Assembly: GCA_916610825.1 (NCBI GenBank)
Contig: OU744452.1
Span: forward strand, 250,501-314,500
Origin: Haliclystus octoradiatus
Taxonomy: Eukaryota; Cnidaria; Staurozoa; Stauromedusae; Haliclystidae
DNA length: 64,000 bases
Reading direction: 5' to 3'
The translations under genes and the position numbers were made by a program. The stretch's first letter is position 1. Every line of letters begins with the position of its first letter. Below the pieces are notes generated by a model. It ran no database searches, was not told where the DNA came from, and was given only the letters and a program-made list of their open reading frames with translations. Positions 1-11,597 of the stretch are shown piece after piece.

Positions 1-9
1 TAAAAGTCA

Positions 10-584
10 TTAAATGTTTTGGGCTATAAATTGTGGGCCATTATCACAGCAAAAGGTATTGGGTACTGAGCTCTGACAAAATACAGCTCTTAGCGAGTTT
101 ATAACGGTATCTGTAGGAGCATTCTTACCAAGGTTGAATATAAATGGCCAACCAGAGTAGGCATCAATAATAACGAGGAAGTGATGGGCAGCATAAGGAA
201 ATCCATCTCGTATCAATTGACGTAGTGCTTGATACTCACTGTCATAGTTACCATTGTGAAGGACATCACTTACACGGAGGTCTAGTGGAGAGTCGGCATG
301 AGATATTGCAAATACGGAGTTTATAAATGCTGTAGTTTCTTGTGCACCTGATAAATCGTTCTCATTTAGTGTAGACACAGGTTCCCTTGTAAGAGCGTCT
401 GCTGAGTGATAATTTTTTCCGGGCACCCAAGTTACTTTAAAATTGTACTGCAGCAACTTCATCCGTAATCTCTGTAACCGAGGATTGGTAATTTCATCTA
501 ACCTGAAATTGTTCAAAGTAGGCACAAGTGGCTTATGATTCACTTGAACGTCAAATGTGGGTAAGCCCATTAAGAATGTATGGC
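10..584 (-). pseudogene. Gypsy RNase H C-terminus and integrase core fragment
   Basis: The open frame (about 186 residues) begins with the end of the RNase H domain (NHKPLVPTLN, then NPRLQRLRMKL and the WVPGK...DALTR tether). It later contains an integrase-core segment with FLVIIDAYSGWP and CCDNGPQF, the places of the first two catalytic aspartates. The histidine/cysteine zinc-binding domain normally found between tether and integrase core is absent, so an internal deletion is likely at about residues 125-130. The frame continues across the hAT-like insertion to the RNase H start at 2389-2570, which shows that both pieces belong to one element. Confidence 0.82.
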
Positions 585-969
585 ATTTAGTACAGGCCCG
601 GATACAGGATTTTGAATACCCCTGTCAAATGACGTAATCAAATCGCCAAGCCCATATTAGGGGACGAAACCCCCCTACTGCAATGGCTCTGGAAGAGGAA
701 ATAAATAGTCATTTAACAGTCCCCCGGCACCAGCAACTCCCCTCATCATTTATTTTGTTTAATAAAAAGGGAATATTTTATTGTTTCTATTTCTAAATTT
801 GATACCGTTACATTAAATTACCAAATCAAGGCAATATTAGCCTGCGTGCAAACTGAAATCTATCTTGGCGAAAGTGTAAATATATGTTATGTACGTTGTT
901 CAATCAAATTTAAAAGCATAGTGATAAAATATAAATTAAATAGAATATTTAGCTTGTTAAATTAATCAT

Positions 970-1201
970 CCTTGGCCTTGGTGTAGTGGCTAGGGTGTTG
1001 GACCACGGCCCGCAGGGTCTCGGGTTCAATCCCTGTCCGAAGCACTACAGGTTGGCGTCAGGAAGGGCATCCGGCTATTAAACTCACACAAGCTTCGAAA
1101 TACTAACAAATTAACCAACCACCCCGGTGAAAAAAAGCTGTAAGCTTACCCGGTTCGTGGAAAAATGATAAATACAAAAAAAAAAAAAAAAAAAAAAAAA
1201 A
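970..1201 (+). repeat. tRNA-derived SINE with poly-A tail
   Basis: A Pol III A-box-like sequence (TGGTGTAGTGG, near 980) and a B box (GGTTCAATCCC, 1023-1033) form a tRNA-like head. A body with GGCGTCAGGAAGGGCATCC follows, and the unit ends in about 25 A residues. A second, decayed copy of the same head and body is at 25581-25675. The body motif resembles a central domain I recall from several invertebrate SINEs, but I cannot confirm the family. It lies inside the hAT-like element and is therefore younger. Confidence 0.8.
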
Positions 1202-1940
1202 TCAACAAACAGCACTGATGTTCCTTTTGATCTTTGACTACTAATCGTAGCTAATCGCCGCTGGAATCAGTTCGACGGTTCTCCACAATCCAATAAATCA
1301 AAATCAAAACAAACGTACATGAGATCATTTGAGCAGTGATCATATTCATCTCGTATTGATACAGTAGGCTCATAATCTAGGAAAGAAGCCAACATCTCTT
1401 TCTTAATTAATGATTACCCAGTTTTGAGTTTGCTAAATCTGGATATCAGTTCATAATTAGGCATCCAGAGAAAAAAAAGTGTAGCTTAGTAAACAATTCA
1501 TTGAGCTGCGATAAACTTGTAAAGCAAACCAATAATGTAAATGAATAGCGAGATACCAATTATTTTTGTTTCACAAAGTTAACAGTCGCATTGGTAATTC
1601 CATATTCTCGAGGACATATATATGGGAAAATGACAACTTGAATCGATTTTACGATTTGGCCAAAACTGCAGATAAAATAACGTTCGCCGTCTGACGTCCT
1701 TCTATGATAATCCTCCATCACGTATCAAAGCTCAGATAATAGCTTAAATGTTCGAAAATACTGTATACTAAGTGAGTAAGTGTTCAAAACAGCAGTCATG
1801 GCTCCTTACTGCACGCCAACAAAATAGCCGTGTGTCAAAACAAGTAAGTTTACCGCTCGTTGTTTTTGAATTGCTTTAACGATCATGTGCCCTTGTTCAG
1901 ATTATCTCTCTGTCAAATATGTCCAAGATTGAAGTAGTTT

Positions 1941-2360
1941 GTCAATTGTTTAAGAACCAATCATATTGCGTAAAGCAAGGACAGGCTTGAGTTTCTTCCA
2001 ATCAAATACTTGCCTCAATCTGCAGTTTGACATTTTCTATGTCACGATTGTTACAAAATTTGTCAATTGTTATCGAACAGAATCAAAATTTCAATCTTTA
2101 ACCAATCAGGTGCCAAACAGAAATCATGTCAATTGTTATCAAAGTAGGTCAATTGTTAAAGCCTCTAATCGTTACCCAATCACAGTTCACTGGATCATTT
2201 GATTGATGCAAGCTGTTCAATTGAATAAGTTATAGGGAGCGATGACGTTTGCAATGATCATGCAATTAAAAAGGCCCTACTTCATAGACATGATTGTGCA
2301 GAAAACCAGACTACGTCATGATTACGTCATTGAGAGAAAAGGAACGTTTGTCAATTGACA
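1941..2360. repeat. Subterminal repeats of the hAT-like element
   Basis: The motif GTCAATTG, usually followed by TTA or TTT, occurs at about 1941, 2062, 2128, 2148 and 2350. Several copies are accompanied by CCAATCA. Repeated subterminal motifs are typical transposase-binding sites in hAT elements; that role is inferred. Confidence 0.55.
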
Positions 2361-2388
2361 TACGAGACCCCCCCTCTATCCGGGCCTG

Positions 2389-3640
2389 ATTTAGTAGTAG
2401 CCCATACAACAGCGAGTAGCTCTAACTCTATCATTTCGAAGCGCGATTCTGTATCCGTTAGAAATCGTGAACACGCTTGAACTAGACGCCAAGTACCATC
2501 TAATTGTTGTTTCTGTAATATAAAACCTAGACCTTTTAAGCGGCTTGCGTCTGTAGACAACATTGTAGGTCTCGATGGGTCGTAATATGCCAGTACAGGG
2601 GCAGATATTAATGCTTTTTAACTCAATAAAAGCGTTAGTATGAACATCAGTCCAATAAAATGTATTCCGTGTTTGTAACAAGGGACGGAGAGGTTCCGCA
2701 GCGGCGGATATAGTGTCTGTAAATCCAGATAATTGGTTAACTAGCCCTAAGAAAGATCTAAGTTCAATTATATTTTCAGGGCGAGGGAATTCTTTTATAG
2801 CCGATATAATGTTATTGTCTATAGTATAACCATCAGAAGGAAGTTCAAATCCGGCAAATCGCACGGATGATTTTGCGTATTGAAATTTGCTTTTGTTCAG
2901 TGAAATACCACGTTCACGACAGCGTTGTTAAAACTGGCGTACATGTTGTGTGTGTGTCTCTGGTGAATCGTCATAAATAATTACGTCATCGACGACTTTT
3001 CGGAAACCAGTGAGACCAGAGAAAGCCTTGTCCGTACGGCGATTATAATGTTCACTTATGCTAGATATGCCAAACGGGGCCCGCAAATATTTTAAAGCGG
3101 CCGAATGGCGTTATAAATGTTGTTAGATCCTGACTAACGGGGTCAAGAGGGCATTGATGATAGGCTTTATATGCATCAAATGTCGTAAACACTTTTGCAT
3201 GTGATGATGAAATGTCAGCAATAGACTCAGCTGGCGTTGGTGATGTATAACGCTCACGTTTAACAAAACGATTTAATTTTGATAAATCGACGCAAAGACG
3301 TAGATCGTCAGAGTTTTTCTTAGGGGCGACAACTATAGGAGCGCACCAATCAGTTGGCTCTGTTACAGGGGCTATAATTCCCTCTGTTTGTAATTGATCT
3401 AATACAGTTTTTTATTTATCTAAATATGCAAACGGAAGACGCTTTGGAGTCGTAATACAAAATGGTGTAGCGTCATCAGATAGACGAATAGTAAATTGTT
3501 CACCAGGCATAGCTTTGACTTTTCCGTCAAATACATCCGGGAAGTCATTGAAAATTTTTTCTACGTTAATGTTATTTGAATTGTTGTTGTCAATTGTATT
3601 CAATAAGGGGTCAAATGATGACTTGTCCATAGAATTAGAG
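2389..3640 (-). pseudogene. Gypsy reverse transcriptase and RNase H, broken
   Basis: From high to low coordinates the segment encodes the N-terminal RT approach (near 3412-3630, with FPDVFDGKVKAMPG), the RT palm in several frames (about 2870-3410), the RT connection (2590-2864, with FLGLVNQLSGF), and the RNase H start (2389-2570, with LSTDASRLKGLGFIL and ELELLAVVWA). At least three frame breaks are present, for example at 3412 and 2864. The RNase H is cut at 2389 by the hAT-like insertion and resumes at 584. Confidence 0.82.
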
Positions 3641-3829
3641 GTTGCCGGTAATGGTGTTGGGTAATGAGATGGTATTAGGGAGTTTCAGATCTCGTTGAAC
3701 GACGACGGTAGGATCACGTCATATACAACTTCCTGTTCTGATCGTCGTACTCACGCAGTTTACGTTTCAGATTATTTTGGCCAACGACGGTAGTTCCATC
3801 TCTTTGCAAAACATGAAAACAATCATTTT

Positions 3830-4545
3830 GATAATGTCAATCTGGCGAATACGCATTTTGTATGTTATGGATTTTGAAGATAAAACAACGCTACATATTG
3901 CAAAGGTCTAAAGCAATCGTTAATGCAACATAATTGGAAGAAGACTTCTTTTAAATCATGTTTAAATGAAATAATCAACTAATATTGTAAATAAAGAGTA
4001 AATGAACAAAATCATTTCGGCCAAATCTTACTCAAATAACATACAACAAACAGCGGTAGAAATATAATTTAAATCTGTATTTTAAACTTCAAGTTTAAAC
4101 AAGAACAAAATCTATAATTCGACGTCAAAATACATCAAACTTAGCTTACTTTAAACCTTATGGTGTTGTTTGCAACATGTTTATGTAGCCGTATGTAAGG
4201 TATTTGACCACGCAAAAGACCATAAATTTCATTCCAAGTATATATTTTGCAAGTGTATTTATCAATAACTTCTGATGGAAAAAGAATTTACGGCATTTCT
4301 GATTGATATAGTAGTACTAAGATTATATTGAATGCACTTTCTATGCTACATTTGTCGTATTTCAAAGTTGAGCTTCGCTATCGTTCATGACGACGATAGA
4401 TTGCTCATGAACCGTTCACGTGAACGGTTCTTGCACAGAGGTGATTCCCCAAAGAGATGCGCAGAAGCACTGCGCACCCTTCTAACGTCGTCGTTCATGC
4501 AATCTGAAACTCTCTATTATGCCTAATGAACGGCTAGTGTACCAA
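3830..4545. other. Foreign insertion inside the Gypsy protease-RT region, with a short palindrome
   Basis: Gypsy coding similarity stops near 3830 and restarts near 4545, so roughly 0.7 kb here is inserted DNA. It is AT-rich on the left. It contains a perfect 22-bp palindrome at 4409-4430 (half-site GAACCGTTCAC) and a GTTCATG-rich stretch at 4385-4500. I could not find clean terminal repeats or a target duplication, so the element type is open. Confidence 0.45.
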
Positions 4546-4549
4546 GATA

Positions 4550-5723
4550 AAAACACACCAGGAACACCTTCGAAGACATAAACGTCATCAATCACAGTTG
4601 TACCCCCGAGGGTAAATTCAGCCGGAAAACGGCCTATGTGAAATGTGAAATGTCAGCTGGTAATAAATTATTTTTATCAATACATAATTGTTTCAAAATT
4701 GCAGGCCCGGCGGCAGTAATTTCTGCACCTGTGTCGGGTGTTACGTTGACTGAACCATGTTTGGCTACGTGGCCACCGACTTTGACTGAGATAGATGGGC
4801 TTTACGTCCTATTGTTGCTGATATGAATCCAACTTGACCTTGAGGGCGAGTTGTAGACTTGGATGTCTTACTTTTAGAACGGCACACATTCGAAAACTGC
4901 CCTTGTTTGCCACATTGTCCACAAAAGCGATTTGTAGCAGGACAATCATCACGGTCGTGTTGTTTTCGACCACAGTAAGAACATTTTTCATTGTCATTTG
5001 TATTGTCCTTGGAATTAGATGCTGTAAAATTTTTCTAACTTGTTTGTTTTTGAACCTCATGTACTGAAGGTTCAATATCACCTTTAATATCACTACGGTG
5101 CAAACGTGATGCTTCCTCGGAGCGGCACTGAGCAATGACTTTTTCTAAAGTTAATTTTTCAATGGAAAGCATAATTTTGAGTCATATCTCCATCGTAAAT
5201 ACCGCTCACAATTCTCTCTCTTAGGACACAGTCTTAAGTCTTGCACTCTTGACAGTGAGTGCAGTAGTGGCGAGTTTTTAACAACTCTCGCAGATCAGTT
5301 AGCCAATCGACAATTGACTCACCGATTTGTTGTTCTCGTTGATTAAAAGTTTTTCTTTCTATCGCCACATTCAGCTGGCCACGAAGATGACGACGAAGTG
5401 CTGAAATAATGTTAGCAGGGGTGGAAGCATCAGCGGTTGACAAATTTCTAACAACTTTAAAAGTGTCGGTTGAAATGCATAACTTCAATGCAGCCAATTG
5501 CGTCGACAACGGCTGATCTTTCAGAAACTTCATAGTATGCTGACCAACGATCACTCCATATCTCAAAATTCTCACCGCGATCTATAGCAATGTCCAGATA
5601 CGGTGCTCTAATAGATGATGCTAGACGGTAACTATCAGTTGTTTGATGTTGTGATTCATTACGGGATTGTGTAGAATCGGACAAGCCAGTAGAATCGGCA
5701 ATACTCGACGGTGGAGTAGTCAT
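4550..5723 (-). pseudogene. Gypsy Gag (with zinc knuckle) and protease, frameshifted
   Basis: Gag begins near 5723 (MTTPPSSIADSTGL) and runs through the capsid-like segment to about 5234, with a frame change near 5500. A zinc knuckle follows at about 4900-5000 in a different frame (CSYCGRKQHDRDDCP, then a second pair CGQCGKQG). A protease signature VTPDTGAEI is read near 4720-4760. Two cysteine motifs and the DTGA box fit Gypsy Gag-Pol. Frameshifts make it non-functional. Confidence 0.78.
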
Positions 5724-5779
5724 GATAAAAATTTCAAAATAATAATAATGATGTTTGTCATGAACGAATAAAGTTTATA

Positions 5780-5800
5780 CTCGCCGCGCCATGTAGGATA
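5780..5800 (-). repeat. Possible Gypsy primer-binding site and LTR boundary
   Basis: On the minus strand a sequence ending in TCCTACA is followed at once by TGGCGCGGCGAG, the arrangement expected where a 5' LTR ends and a tRNA primer-binding site begins. The second LTR lies outside the window, so the boundary cannot be confirmed. The LTR would extend rightwards from 5792 for an unknown distance. Confidence 0.3.
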
Positions 5801-6447
5801 ATCGTTAGACGATGACTCAAGATAATCACACAGTGGAGTTATCAACAGAATGAACATATTAGAATCACTACACTTATATATATGAAATAGAAATGAGACT
5901 ACATAACAAAGAGGCTAGACTATATATTGATTATCACACAATTCTGTTGTCGTCAACTTTGGCATTATCTAAAAAATAACAGTATAGCATAGTTTTTTTT
6001 AATTGTTTAACTTGGAATGCTTCGTAAATGATACTTTAAAAAACACAAAAAAAAACATGTTGATTCAAATAATTATTGTTTATACTTAGTAGTCAATATA
6101 TAAACACATTATTTAATTATTGTTACTAAAGTTTTAATCAGATGAGAATGAGATCATCAGATGGTTTTTTTCTCTATTTGATCACATCATGTTAATTAAT
6201 TCCATGAACCAGAAAAGTATACCCTTGTAAAGGGGAACATCCTAGCTCTACAACTGTCTGTCATATCTGGTTACAGTAACACACACACATGTACACTCCC
6301 CATGTTCATATCAATGTTGAATGATACTCACTGCGTTCTAAAGAAAAGTTTTGATGAAGAAGGATTTATCCACATACAATTAAACAGTTTCAGCTAGATG
6401 ATTAGTATCATATTAACATTTAATCACAATTTAACAAGTGTTCTCTT

Positions 6448-8057
6448 TTACATAATACGTAAATCAATTGGAGGTTTATTTAAAAACGGATGCCATGTGC
6501 CTTGGATAGATGGTTTATCTGTAAACCAACTTTTTCTCAGGCGTTCCTCTCGCCATGGCAAGCCACTTTCACTTTTTAGTCGAATGACCCATTCGTCAAT
6601 TTCTTCAGGGGTCATATTCTTTACACATATATTTTTATTCTGACCATTCACTGTAACAAAATATATAGTTATTGTTACGATTTCACATTTAAGTTTAGAC
6701 TTCTATAGAATGATTGGTGATGGATTATATGTCAGATCAATCGTCTCAGTCATAGGTTGAGACTTAGAACTTATAGAATCCATCTAGTTGAGCATTTCAC
6801 ATATATGTGTTTGCTTGCGAGGGCTTAAGGCTCGTATGTATTGCAGATTTGAAGTGAATTGAAAGATTGCATTTATATCTAATTAAAGAACGCAAACATA
6901 ACATCTGACATGTTTCAACAGACGTTGATTATTTTGTTATCAACTTGCTGGATTACTTGGTTATATACAAGTAAGGACCCATCATATTTTGTTTTTGGCC
7001 TTCGTGTTATAGGCCTATCTCTATGTAATTGCTCGGGTCACCTCAGTTAAGTTTAAACTGACACAATTGTACCACAACAGCCTTGTATATAAAGGCCACC
7101 TGTCTATAGTGATCACTCCAGTAACGTTAAAACTGACAATAATGTACTGGGTACATCAACGCTGTATGTAAGGACCACCTGTCTATAGAGGTTACTTCAG
7201 CAACGTTCAAAGGGAATGATTCTATTGAATCAACCCTGCATATAAAGGCCACCCTTTCTATAGTGGTCACTTTAGAATGTTCAAAAATAATTATTCTATT
7301 GCTTTAGGTCTATGTTCTAAATGAAGATCACCTAATAGGGACTATGTGTAAGAGATTGTTACAGTGCTCAAAGAGATATTGAGATTGATATAAGATGTCG
7401 AGTTAACCTAATAATTTATCATGCAAAAATGTGACGTTGCTATGTGCAGATGGTTGTTCTTTTATAAAATGTTTAAAATTCAAATGAACTGGTGAAGATT
7501 AGTACTACGTACGAAAAGTTCCTCTTAGTAGCCTATTCACATTAAATTTCTTGACAAACGTAAAACTTGAAAGTCTTTCTTGGTGATTTTTATTCTCAAA
7601 TGATTCGTTGTCATGGAATAACGATGCTCCATTTTGATGAATCAAACACAATGGCAATCAATGCCATAGATAATGTCAGTATAAAGCAGAGAAATCAGGA
7701 GCAAATTCGGTTAGTTATAATGAGAAAGCAGCTGGGAACTTTTTACTGTAGTTTTATCTAGTTGACTTTGGATTGTGCATTTGAAATATTATATGCTTAT
7801 CAAAAATAGGCACAGGTCAGAGCGAGAAATGAGCATTTGTTAATCGACAGCTTGAATACTAATTATAACTGAGGAGCAATTTATTCAGCAGCTATAACAT
7901 GGTAACAAAAACAACAACAAAATAATAAGTTATTAGTTTTGCTACTTAACTATAATTTGCAACGAGTCGAGGATGTCTATTTTTTCTGGGTGTAACATAA
8001 ATGGCAATCCCAGGATTCATTTCAGAAAAGTGGACAACATGATTATTGATGAAATCC
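6448..8057 (-). CDS. mrpl43: Mitochondrial ribosomal protein L43 (two 3' exons)
   Basis: Large-subunit protein of the mitochondrial ribosome (L51/S25/CI-B8-type fold). Two exons are seen on the minus strand. The first, 8057-7951, has an acceptor ending CAG and a donor GTTAAG; it encodes DFINNHVVHFSEMNPGIAIY followed by VTPRKNRHPRLVANY, matching the central FAxxNPGxxIYV region of the family. The second, 6650-6448, reads CVKNMTPEEIDEWVIRL and then the diagnostic DKPSIQGTWHPFLNKP before its stop. The split codon across the intron joins as A+TG, so the phases agree. The 1.3-kb intron shows no other gene. The exon encoding roughly the first 35-40 residues (YVxQLQRL and SSRG region) was not found; a possible start exon is at 9851-9905. 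The two exons look intact. Confidence 0.85.
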
Positions 8058-9850
8058 CTGTTTATGAAAAAGAAAATAGAGATAATTGAGTAAAATTGTT
8101 TGAAGAAAGTTTCAAGAAATAGGAAAGTCCCAAAATAGCAAACGGAAGCTCCTCAGCAGAAAATTAGATTTCTGCTTTGTTCTATATAACTAAGTAATGT
8201 TCGAGACAATGATCAAGTAGAAAAATATTCCTGGGAGATTTAAAATAGTTCAAGATTTTAAACTCGAGTTACACGTGAAAATGTCTACACTAGACATAGA
8301 CAAATTAAGGCTATTTGTGATAGGGTAATAATTGTGACAAGAGCAGAAGTTAGCGCCACAGCAATTAGATGGTTTCAAAAGAGGGCACTTTTTGAGGACA
8401 TATCAGAGGGTGGGAATATTCTCTCGTGGAAGCAGGCACTTTATATTACTGTTTTCTTTACATCAGATAAAACGTTTTTTGAGATAAATAGTTTATTGTT
8501 CATAATTAGCAAAATTGTTTTATTCCGAAAAGATAAGAGTTTCGAGGATTCCTTAAAAATTTTGTGAACGTTTCGCGATACTTGAAATATTATTCCAGGG
8601 TGGCCAAGCCTAACTCTGCAACTGGGCTATTAGTAGTGCACAGCGTAGTTCACCATTGTCCATTTATGTTGATATATGCTGTCGAATGACACAGTGATAA
8701 ATTACTCAAATTTGGAAACAGCTGCATGAGTGAGCCCGCAAAAATCAAATGTTTCCAAAAATGGTGCTAGTTCTCGGCTACATTGTCATTCTCCTTCTTA
8801 TTAATCGACTAATCGTGTGTGTGTTGGTATCATCTGCGGACGGTTGTTGTTTGGTGGTAGCGCAGTGATCGTTTGGTGGTTCGGCAGGGGTAGCACAGAA
8901 GAGACAGAGAGGGTTGCAGGACTAGGCAGGGGTTGGCAAGCGTACGGTTTCTTTTATTCTCTAATTCACTTTCTTGCACGCAGCAATTGTTTTATTAATC
9001 AACGTGTTCATGTCGCCAGTGATGTCACCAGTTAGTAGTCGTAGGCTGGACAAAGAATAGTGCTTACGCGTAATATGCCTTAATGAGAGGGGCCAAAGAA
9101 ACAGGGTGACAGACGGTATCTGCTATTCAATTGCTGTATTCAGCTAACGTGGCGTCAAAGAACCGTACTGAACAGTGGGTTGTTATGCAACTACTTTGAA
9201 AGGTAGGCTATTAATATATGCTGCAAACGGAGGCACAGTAAACTTCAGATGAAAATTGCACATTGAATCACACGCGAGGTTCAGCAAGAATGGAATGCAC
9301 CTTGGGGCAGCGTTGCAGGTAAAATAAATTGAAACCAATTTTCTAGGCCTCATTTTAGTAGATTAATAGTAGTACATTATTTGTGAGAATAAAATCATTA
9401 GTGAAAACAATAAACAGAAGGCTGCATTTGTGGGGAAAATTTTAGGGCGACCTATTTTAGTAGATAAATAGATGTAGTTCAAAAGAAGAGTAAAACAATT
9501 GTGGGTAGACAGTAAGTGGAGGGCAGTATTTTTGAAAAAATTTATGCTGTATATGAATAACGAATTTGGTAAGTTAGCTACGAGCATGTGGTCTAGCGGC
9601 CAGTGCGTATGTTCAACAAAGCATCGTCTACAACATTGATTTTTACCTTGACTATAATTGGCAGTCGAATAGATAGATAATTTACTATGAAGGTTTACGG
9701 TCGAACAACATGCAATGATTAGCAGGTCTTCGCAATTCAGTCGAGACAAACAAGGTGAATGTGGGGGCAGTTATAGTTACGGACCTGGCTACTGCAACTA
9801 CAAGTACAAGGTGGCACTGGAAATAATGAAATAAATACAGTGAAAAATAC
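8058..9850. other. Probable mrpl43 intronic DNA, no gene seen
   Basis: No frame here resembles a known protein. A hAT-like end sequence (CAGGGTGGCCAAGC) occurs at 8596 and a similar CAGGGGTTGGCAAG near 8930, both in the same orientation, so they do not bound a simple element. A tRNA A-box-like TGGTCTAGCGG occurs near 9590 without a B box. Confidence 0.4.
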
Positions 9851-9905
9851 CTGGATAGGACGATGTTTGCCAAGAATTTAGAAAATGGCGACGTCGCTTT
9901 TACTC
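9851..9905 (-). other. mrpl43: Possible first exon of mrpl43
   Basis: On the minus strand this segment reads ATSPFSKFLANIVLSR and ends at a GTATTT donor in phase 2. It resembles the conserved L43 N-terminus (S-x-FLAxxLxxG-x-GRY) and lies on the right strand, upstream of the sure exons. There is no ATG in this frame: a TGA precedes it and the segment begins after a TTGTTCAG acceptor-like site. Either the start lies in another exon, or the match is chance. The joining exon was not found. Confidence 0.35.
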
Positions 9906-10042
9906 TGAACAAGAAGGAAGCTAATCATTTGTGTTGAACATGTTAATCACAGCTACGGTGGTACATTACTAGACCAACAGGCAACTATTTCGACAAGTCA
10001 AAGCACGCATGATGATTGCTGCTATAATAATATAATCCTATT

Positions 10043-11597
10043 GGTCATTCCATAGCAAATGACACAGTTTGACCCTCACCCTCTTTGATTTTGTTCCTAC
10101 TTGGTATGCAAGTACAACTTGATATGCTGAGTCCAAAAATGAGATTATTTTAACAAACAAACAGCTCATAAAATGTAAACAGTTTGTCTTATTATTTTTA
10201 ACTTCATCCATTCAATCCAATCAAAGTAATGAAAATACAGATCACTTCTTACTATCGTATATAGCTAGCCATAAATGTAAATTGTTTTATTATGTGTTAT
10301 GCATATCCGGCGATTCAACTTGATAAATAAATCATATTTTATAATATAGTTCTTATTGAAACTTAAAAATGAAACTCGATTTTGAAAATAGTAGCGTGAC
10401 TATTTATATTATAAAAACAGCAATCTCTGTATCATATTTCCGAGAATATGAAGTTACCCTTAGTTCATTCAAAACTTTTACATCTTGAAAGTCCATAATT
10501 TAGACTTGTTTAGTGATATTTATTATTCTTACCAGAGGCATATATCCATAGTAAGGCTTTAATTAAAGTTTGATTGGAACGCAGTACATTAGAAGTTTTA
10601 GAAAATGCTATAATATACTGTAAGTAAACTGTCATTGTGAACATGCCATGAAGTTTCTGATAGTTGATAGTTTTCCTAAAAGATGCCATGTGTCAAATAA
10701 ATTATTATCACTATAATTATTCAGATACTCTTTATATATTTTCACTACAGAAAGTCGCAATAATTGTGATTACATAACGCTACTTCAAATATGTTGGATA
10801 ATCTTAAAATCGATATTTAGTCACGCAAACCAAGCGCAAACAGACATCATCAAAGTCCGCCTTCAAAAGTTGACTTACGATAACGATTTCATTATATTGT
10901 AGTTTTGTAGTCAACTTGTCTATTTCATGAATGATAAAAATACATTTGATAAATACTTAAAATAAACTATTGATGACATGTGAACTCTGCAAGATGGCAT
11001 CTCAAAATAACAACAAAAAATGACGAAGGCAAATGTGGTCAAAACACTAAACTGACATCTAGGCGTTACCAACTTTTACAGCTCGAAAGTTAGCACAAGA
11101 AAACAGAAAAAATCAGTTTTGAAGCATTAAATTCTCGATAGCGCTTTCAAGTGCAATTCAGAACTGATAAAACATACATGGAGACCATTAAGCTACCTAG
11201 ACTCTACTATTTGGAGTATTGATTTTAAAATCAATGGTTACCACTTTTTTCTAAGTGTATTTACAGTTTTGATTTTGATATTATTCTAAGCAAACAAAAT
11301 TTAAGACAAAATCTATCGCAACGAGTATCTGGAGAATGTATTTAGTAATTAACTACAATTTAAATGATACAGTTTGAAGTAGAAATGACCGAGATATTAT
11401 CAATTCAAAATGTACCTTTTTCCTATCTATACGTCTTTTTGGTAAACTTTGCAGTGCGATAAAATATTCTCTATTTGGAATTTGAAGAAAATAGTTTCAC
11501 TTTTTGGACTCAGCATGTCAAGTTGTACTTGCATACCAAATAGGAACAAAATCGAAGAGGGTGAGGGTCAAACTGTGTGATTTGCTATGGAATTACC
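10043..11597. mobile_element. Inverted-repeat DNA element (about 1.55 kb), GGTCATTCC family
   Basis: About 100 bp at the left (from GGTCATTCCATAGCAAAT) recur inverted at the right, ending at 11597. Shared internal blocks include a GACCCTCACCCTCTT-type segment and GGTATGCAAGTACAACTTG. The interior is AT-rich and encodes nothing recognisable. The first bases match those of the element at 27698-28687, which begins GGGTCATTCCATGGGG, so the two are probably related families. A clear target duplication was not found here. Confidence 0.75.

Larger units (their letters stand above)
593..2388. mobile_element. hAT-like non-autonomous DNA transposon (1,796 bp)
   Basis: The ends are inverted: CAGGCCCGGATA at 593 and its complement ending at 2388. 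The 8-bp sequence ATTTAGTA is repeated exactly on both sides (585-592 and 2389-2396). Eight-bp duplications and CAG-type ends are usual for hAT elements, hence the assignment; no transposase frame is present inside. The element split the RNase H region of the minus-strand Gypsy relic, so it is younger than that insertion. It carries a SINE at 970-1201 and repeated GTCAATTGTTA motifs near its right end. Confidence 0.88.
1..5791 (-). mobile_element. Ty3/Gypsy LTR retrotransposon relic, truncated by the window edge
   Basis: Reading from high to low coordinates on the minus strand, the domains come in Gypsy order: Gag with a zinc knuckle, aspartic protease with a DTGA motif, reverse transcriptase, RNase H, linker, integrase core. 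Frames are broken by several frameshifts and stops, and two foreign insertions interrupt it (593-2388, and about 3830-4545). The integrase end runs off the left edge, so the 3' LTR is not in view. A TGG-rich stretch at 5780-5791 (minus strand) next to a TGT-beginning sequence at 5792 could be the primer-binding site and LTR edge. This copy is dead as it stands. Domain order and motifs are seen; the family assignment follows from the RNase H to integrase order. Confidence 0.85.

Noticed and set aside
4809-5135. 108-residue minus-strand frame
   Set aside because: Out of frame with the Gag zinc knuckle that lies in the same DNA.
9363-9749. 128-residue minus-strand frame
   Set aside because: No family resemblance, and it does not give the missing mrpl43 exon.
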